Part shown: piece after piece, positions 34,665 through 39,277 of the stretch
How the letters are laid out: the number at the start of each line of letters is the position of its first letter
Position numbering within the stretch: position 1 is the stretch's first letter
Assembly: GCA_905234025.1 (NCBI GenBank)
Contig: CAJOFT010000005.1
Location: 23,021 to 62,297 of the forward strand
Source: Paludibacteraceae bacterium
Lineage (GTDB): Bacteria > Bacteroidota > Bacteroidia > Bacteroidales > Paludibacteraceae
DNA length: 39,277 bases
Reading direction: 5' to 3'
Notes under the pieces: model-generated
The model's database searches: none
What the model saw: only the letters and a program-made list of their open reading frames with translations
What the model was told of the DNA's origin: nothing
Program-made: the position numbers and the translations under genes

Positions 34665-36167
34665 ATGCTTCCATTTTTATCGGCCGCTCAAGCGGCAGAA
34701 TATATCTTTGACGGTGCGATCTGCGGCATGGGTGGTTTCACCCCCGCAGGTGCGCCTAAAGACGTCCCGACAGCCATTGCCAAACGTGCTGAAGCGTTCC
34801 ATGCAGAAGGCAAACCCTTCAAGATCGGTATGTACACCGGTGCTTCTACCGGCGACAGCTGCGATGGCGCACTGGCACGCGCACATGCTATCGAGTTCCG
34901 TACACCCTATCAGGGCAACAAAGACCTCCGCACGGAACTGAACGCACAGGGTGCACATTACTTTGATATGCACCTCTCCGAACTGGCACAAGACCTGCGC
35001 TACGGCTTTATGCCGAAGCCGGACTTTGCCATCATCGAGTCCTGCGAAATCGTTGAGAAAGGTGACACGGTCGAAATCGTTCCGACAGCCGGTGTGGGCA
35101 ATATGCCTACATTCTGCCGCTTGGCGGACAAAGTCATCGTCGAACTCAACGAAGCTATGCCTGCAACCATGCGCGGCATGCACGATATCTACGAACCCGC
35201 AGACCCGCCACAACGCCGCGAGATCCCTGTTTATCACGTCTCCGATCGCATTGGTAAAGATTGCATCACCATTCCCGCGTCCAAACTCGCCGCAGTAGTG
35301 AGAACCAACCGCCCGAACGAGGTCGGCAAGTTCACACCGCTGGACGAAGTCACCGAGAAGATTGGTGCCAACGTCGCTGCTTTCCTGGAGGCGGAGATGA
35401 AAGCCGGACGTATTCCTGCAACCTTCCTGCCCATCCAATCCGGTGTAGGTAATGTTGCAAACGCTGTCCTCGGCGCACTTGGTGAGAACAAACACATCCC
35501 GCCGTTTGAGATGTACACCGAAGTTATTCAGGACTCCGTAGTAGGTCTTATGGACGAAGGACGCATCAAGTTCGCTTCCGGCTGCTCGCTCACGATTGGC
35601 GCGGACAAACTGCAGCATATCATGGACCATATTGATTTCTTCCGCGACAAGATTGTGCTTCGTCCGCAGGAGATTTCCAATAACCCCGAGGTGGCACGCC
35701 GTTTGGGTCTCATTACCATCAACACTGCACTTGAAGCGGATATCTTCGGTAACATCAACTCGACGCACGTCTGTGGCACAAAGATGATGAACGGTATCGG
35801 CGGCTCTGGTGACTTCACCCGCAATGCCTACGTCAGCATCTATACCACGCCTTCCACGGCGAAGGGCGGAGCCATTTCCGCGTTTGTGCCGATGGTTAGC
35901 CACTTGGATCATTCCGAGCACTCCGTAAAGATTATCATCACCGAGCACGGTATTGCCGATTTGCGCGGCAAATCGCCGATACAGCGCGCGCACGCGATTA
36001 TAGATAATTGTGTGGACCCGCAGTATCGTCCTTTGCTCAAGGAGTATCTTGAGATGGCAAAGACCGCTCACACGCCTCACGTCCTCAGTTGTGCCCTTGC
36101 CATGCATGAGGAGTTCCTCAAGTCCGGCGACATGCGCAACACCAAGTGGGAAAACTACCGCAGATAA
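34665..36167 (+). CDS. Acetyl-CoA hydrolase/transferase family protein (succinate/propionate CoA-transferase-like)
   Basis: GGFTPAGAPKDVPTAIAKRAE, YTGASTGDSCDGALARA, FRTPYQGNKDLR, YFDMHLSELAQDLRYGF, ITEHGIADLRGKSP. Confidence 0.93.
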   Translation: MLPFLSAAQAAEYIFDGAICGMGGFTPAGAPKDVPTAIAKRAEAFHAEGKPFKIGMYTGASTGDSCDGALARAHAIEFRTPYQGNKDLRTELNAQGAHYFDMHLSELAQDLRYGFMPKPDFAIIESCEIVEKGDTVEIVPTAGVGNMPTFCRLADKVIVELNEAMPATMRGMHDIYEPADPPQRREIPVYHVSDRIGKDCITIPASKLAAVVRTNRPNEVGKFTPLDEVTEKIGANVAAFLEAEMKAGRIPATFLPIQSGVGNVANAVLGALGENKHIPPFEMYTEVIQDSVVGLMDEGRIKFASGCSLTIGADKLQHIMDHIDFFRDKIVLRPQEISNNPEVARRLGLITINTALEADIFGNINSTHVCGTKMMNGIGGSGDFTRNAYVSIYTTPSTAKGGAISAFVPMVSHLDHSEHSVKIIITEHGIADLRGKSPIQRAHAIIDNCVDPQYRPLLKEYLEMAKTAHTPHVLSCALAMHEEFLKSGDMRNTKWENYRR

Positions 36168-36204
36168 GAAAAACTATTTATATAGTTTGTTCCCCGAAAA
36201 TCAC

Positions 36205-36236
36205 AAAAAAAGCACACCTCGAAAGTGTGCTTTTTT
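36205..36236 (+). terminator. Intrinsic terminator after the CoA-transferase
   Basis: AAAAAAAGCACAC-CTCGAAA-GTGTGCTTTTTT. Confidence 0.85.
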
Positions 36237-36367
36237 GGTGTCTGTCACATTGCCCGAAAATGTAGTTTGAACATGATTTCCCGTGCTTTTATAGGGCAAA
36301 AACAACGAAAAATAACAAAAAAATAAATTTTTTCAATGAAATTCTTGCATATTTGAAAGGTTTGTTG

Positions 36368-36375
36368 TAATTTTG
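36368..36375 (+). promoter_or_regulatory. -7 element TAATTTTG upstream of the 36416 gene
   Basis: GTAATTTTGC; the -33 element is imperfect. Confidence 0.5.
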
Positions 36376-36415
36376 CCGCCTGATTATTATGTTACCCGTA
36401 CTGGGACAAGATTAA

Positions 36416-36895
36416 ATGTATACACTGATGAAAAACGAAAAGGTTATGCTTGATTCAATGCCGCGTTGGCGTAGATTTGTGTGGACAATAGTGGTTATGA
36501 TGCTGTTCCTGCCGGGAATGGCGGGTCACACATGGGCGGATACGGGGCCGTTTAGCTGGTCGCGTAATGCGGATGGTGTCCCGTATGTGGATGCGTGGGT
36601 GGTGGCTCAGACCAGGACTGCCGACGCGAGCGGTGTAACTACCTATTCGCCGACCATTTATGCGGTTGGCACGGACGAAGTGCCGTCGGATGCGTATAAT
36701 CCGTCTGGCGGGAGCCGCGCAAACAAACCGGGTATTCGTACGGGGCACGGTGACGATGATATTCATGGTCCCGAGTATGGTAATACGGAGGATTATTCGC
36801 CTGTCGGCGAGCCGCTTGTATTGTTGCTTTTTGCTGTCCTCTTTGCCGGTGTACTAACCTTCCGCAAAGCGAAAAAATCCCCCAAAGCAGAGTAA
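36416..36895 (+). CDS. Hypothetical exported protein with C-terminal PVGEP-TM-basic tail
   Basis: N-terminal signal/TM and C-terminal YSPVGEPLVLLLFAVLFAGVLTFRKAKKSPKAE. Confidence 0.6.
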   Translation: MYTLMKNEKVMLDSMPRWRRFVWTIVVMMLFLPGMAGHTWADTGPFSWSRNADGVPYVDAWVVAQTRTADASGVTTYSPTIYAVGTDEVPSDAYNPSGGSRANKPGIRTGHGDDDIHGPEYGNTEDYSPVGEPLVLLLFAVLFAGVLTFRKAKKSPKAE

Positions 36896-37003
36896 TTGTC
36901 AGCCTTTTGCCGATGACACCAAAATAAGCAAACATTAAAGTCCATCCTCCTCCTCTTCATCGAATAGACGTGGGCATAACCGAATATAAATTTAAAACAA
37001 ATA

Positions 37004-37345
37004 ATGCCGATAAACAATCCGTTTAATATTGAATTTTTGGATGAAGCAGCAGATTTTGTGCGCAGCCTGAATATGGAGGAAAAGAGGGAGATGCTTGCCA
37101 ATATTAGTGCCGCAAAGATTGCATTGGACTCTTCTTTGTTCAAAAAATTAACAAAAGATATTTGGGAATTTAGGGCAAAACACTATGGGAAACAATTTCG
37201 TCTTCTGGCATTTTGGGACAAAACAAGAAAATCAATGGTAATAGCTACGCATGGTTTTGTAAAGAAGACACAAAAAACACCACTGCAAGAAATTAAACAT
37301 GCAGAGCAAATTATGAAATTGTATTACATGAATTTAAAGTCATAA
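37004..37345 (+). CDS. RelE/HigB (Gp49-like) family toxin
   Basis: LTKDIWEFRAKHYGKQFRLLAFWDKTRKSMVIATHGFVKKTQKTPLQEIKHAEQI. Confidence 0.88.
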   Translation: MPINNPFNIEFLDEAADFVRSLNMEEKREMLANISAAKIALDSSLFKKLTKDIWEFRAKHYGKQFRLLAFWDKTRKSMVIATHGFVKKTQKTPLQEIKHAEQIMKLYYMNLKS

Positions 37346-37352
37346 AATAATT

Positions 37353-37646
37353 ATGAAAACAATAGGTGAAAACATGCACGTATGGTCATTGGAAGAAATG
37401 ATTGATCGGGAAATAGCTCCGAAGGGGACCTCCGAACGTGCAGCATTTGATGCAGAGGTTGATGCTAAAGTGCTGAAAATTGTTGCGAAAAAACAGAGAA
37501 AGAGCGAGCCAAAAGTATCTTTCCATATTACTATACCTGTTGCGCTACGCGATACCATCAAACGGAATGCAATGGAATTAGGGGAAAGTGCAAATGTCTA
37601 TGTAAATAATATCCTTACACAGTCCATGCACGCCGTCGCATTGTAA
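37353..37646 (+). CDS. Cognate antitoxin with HigA-like N-terminus and ribbon-helix-helix-like C-terminus
   Basis: 7 bp after the toxin stop; SLEEMIDREIAPKGTSERAAFDAEV resembles Gp49-associated antitoxin N-termini; PKVSFHITIPVALRDTIKRNAMELGESANVYVNNILTQ looks RHH-like. Confidence 0.65.
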   Translation: MKTIGENMHVWSLEEMIDREIAPKGTSERAAFDAEVDAKVLKIVAKKQRKSEPKVSFHITIPVALRDTIKRNAMELGESANVYVNNILTQSMHAVAL

Positions 37647-37649
37647 GTT

Positions 37650-37701
37650 AACAAAAAGCACAAACCCGGAAGTATGCCGGAGCAGGGACTTTCGGGTCTT
37701 A
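37650..37701 (-). ncRNA. Candidate small minus-strand RNA (promoter, hairpin, U-rich end)
   Basis: Promoter at 37739-37708, then CCCGAAAGT...ACTTCCGGG stem and TTTGTGCTTTTTG. Confidence 0.35.
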
Positions 37702-37707
37702 CGGCTG

Positions 37708-37739
37708 CAAAAGTACAACAAAGTTTTGAATTGACCAAA
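37708..37739 (-). promoter_or_regulatory. Minus-strand orphan promoter
   Basis: Reverse complement: TTTG (37739-37736), 20-bp spacer, TACTTTTG (37715-37708). Confidence 0.6.
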
Positions 37740-37793
37740 TATTTCTTTGAAAAAATGTACAAACATACGAAATAATTTTTAAATCCAAAAGAT

Positions 37794-38009
37794 ATGACAC
37801 AAACAATGACCATAGAATACAACCCTACTGATGCGCTTGTACAGCCGATCATTCAGTTAATCCAGCAAGTTAAAAAAATACGCATTGTCAGCAGAACAGA
37901 GACATTTGTTCCTAATGCCAAGACAAAAGCGGCCATGAAGGAGGCGAGAACTGCCGACCTGAAAACATATAGTAGTGTAAAAGAAATGATGACTGACATT
38001 TTGGATTGA
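37794..38009 (+). CDS. Small RelB/DUF2683-like antitoxin-type protein
   Basis: MTQTMTIEYNPTDALVQPIIQLIQQVKKIRIV...LKTYSSVKEMMTDILD. Confidence 0.6.
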   Translation: MTQTMTIEYNPTDALVQPIIQLIQQVKKIRIVSRTETFVPNAKTKAAMKEARTADLKTYSSVKEMMTDILD

Positions 38010-38106
38010 ACCGGAACGCATTCAGACTTATTCTGAACCTCAGGGCTTTAGGTATTGGTTTACCTACTGCTCACTAAAATAAGTAAACATTTTAAATCCA
38101 AAAGAT

Positions 38107-38295
38107 ATGACACAAACAATGACCATAGAATACAACCCGCTTAGTGCAGTTGCACAACAGCTTGTTGCTTTGTTGCGAGTTTCTAAGGAAGTAAAGGTTA
38201 TAGAGAGCCCTTACGATGCTCAATTCGTTAAACGCGTGAAACGTGCAGCAAAAGAACCTGTGCAACGAGTGAAAAGAGAAGATTTATGGAAGTGA
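38107..38295 (+). CDS. Paralogous small antitoxin-type protein
   Basis: Identical MTQTMTIEYNP start and identical leader TTTTAAATCCAAAAGATATG to the preceding gene. Confidence 0.55.
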   Translation: MTQTMTIEYNPLSAVAQQLVALLRVSKEVKVIESPYDAQFVKRVKRAAKEPVQRVKREDLWK

Positions 38296-38333
38296 TTTAA
38301 GAGGCAGTTTTTTTCATAAACGGGGAAAAAACA

Positions 38334-39183
38334 ATGGCAATACAAATATTAAAACAGAATTATGCGGAAGAGGTTAAGGCGATAAAAGAAGCCATCTCTA
38401 TAAGCAGGTACAACGTGGCAAGGCAGGCTAATACGGCTCAACTTGGCTTGTACTATTCTGTGGGCGGCTATATATCTCAGCATACTCGCAAGGCCAAGTG
38501 GGGAAGCGGAGCATTGAAAGCCATTTCGCAACAATTACAACAAGAGATGCCGGGACTAAAAGGATTCTCAGAAGGCAATATGCGTAAGATGCGGTTGTTT
38601 TATGAGGCATGGCAACCGATATTTGAAAAACGTTCACCACTGGCGAACGAAATAGAGATTGCTCTTGTGCCGGACAAGGTATTGCCTTTCGATTTTACAA
38701 AATGTTCACAGGCTGTGAACGAAATTGATGGCAGAAAATGTTCGGCAGTGCCGAACGAATTGAGCGAGGAGTTTATAAGAAACTTCTTAAATATCGGATT
38801 TTTTAGCCATATGCTCATATTGGCAAATGTGCAAAGCAAGGAAGAGCAGATATTTTACGTGGAACGTTGCGGTAGAGAGTTTTGGGGAAGAGAGCGTCTT
38901 AAATTAGCATTGCAAGAAGATCTCTACCATCAGCAGGGGACGATGCCGAATAATTTTGCGCTAACATTGACGGATGAGCAGCAGCGTGCGGTTGCAATGC
39001 AGACATTCAAGGAAAACAATGTGCTTGATTTCTTGCATGTAGAGAATCCTTCTGTAGGTATTAGAATTTGCTTTACGAGACATAAGCAAGCCGATGGGAG
39101 TAGCAACCTATCGCAGTCGCGATGAGTTACCGCAAAACTATAGGTATCTACCATCAACCGAAGACTTAAAAAAACTATTGTAA
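38334..39183 (+). pseudogene. DUF1016 (YhcG-like, PDDEXK nuclease) gene with internal deletion
   Basis: N-terminal DUF1016 region intact to ~39045; C-terminal EFALRDISKPMGVATYRSRDELPQNYRYLPSTEDLKKLL* readable in another frame to 39183. Confidence 0.82.
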
Positions 39184-39214
39184 ATATACGAAATAATTTT
39201 AAAATCCTAAAAAT

Positions 39215-39277
39215 ATGAAAAACTTTAATTCTTTGATTCGTGAATCGAACAACAATGCTGCCGGCTACGGCAACAAC
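39215..39277 (+). CDS. Start of an unidentified gene truncated by the window end
   Basis: MKNFNSLIRESNNNAAGYGNN, preceded by a leader similar to those at 37760 and 38090. Confidence 0.45.
   Translation, partial: MKNFNSLIRESNNNAAGYGNN

Noticed and set aside
34677-36107. 476-aa minus-strand ORF
   Set aside because: Shadow ORF antisense to the clearly coding CoA-transferase; composition is non-protein-like.
37705-37716. GTANNTTTGC as a CTnDOT-type attachment core
   Set aside because: The same 10-mer pattern is found at several ordinary promoters in the window because it overlaps the TAnnTTTG -7 box; no integrase or second junction was seen.

Overview
The window looks like a Bacteroidota (Bacteroidales-like) chromosome segment. 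Supporting evidence: recurrent TTTG-N19/20-TAnnTTTG promoters, SPII lipoproteins, GldB/SufS/SufB/LptE/SecG-type genes and a DUF6377-type regulator. Most of it is housekeeping or metabolic: sufS, sufB, a YqhD-like ADH, PBP4, birA, rfbB, a GH13 amylase, gpmI, a sirtuin, GH53, a sigma-54 regulator, lptE, secG, aroA, pepD, miaA, an OPT transporter, class II FBA and an acetyl-CoA hydrolase/transferase. The last ~2.4 kb is a small accessory zone with a toxin-antitoxin pair, duplicated small antitoxin-like genes and a decayed DUF1016 gene. The most unusual structure is in short repeats. (1) A GC-rich palindromic element lies in frame inside miaA and recurs in the intergenic region at ~30.55 kb, resembling in concept Rickettsia palindromic elements. 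(2) A four-helix-bundle (23S IVP-like) gene is flanked by hairpin repeats that share one framework but have different stems; the downstream 7-copy, ~31-bp array shows compensatory stem variation. (3) Two intergenic regions carry degenerate arrays with an 11-bp period, different in sequence, each upstream of a nearly identical promoter block. (4) A 19-copy 7-bp array has an ordered A/G variant pattern. Several genes appear frameshifted or internally deleted (fba, DUF1016, one lipoprotein). All calls come from reading the sequence and ORF translations; no searches were run.
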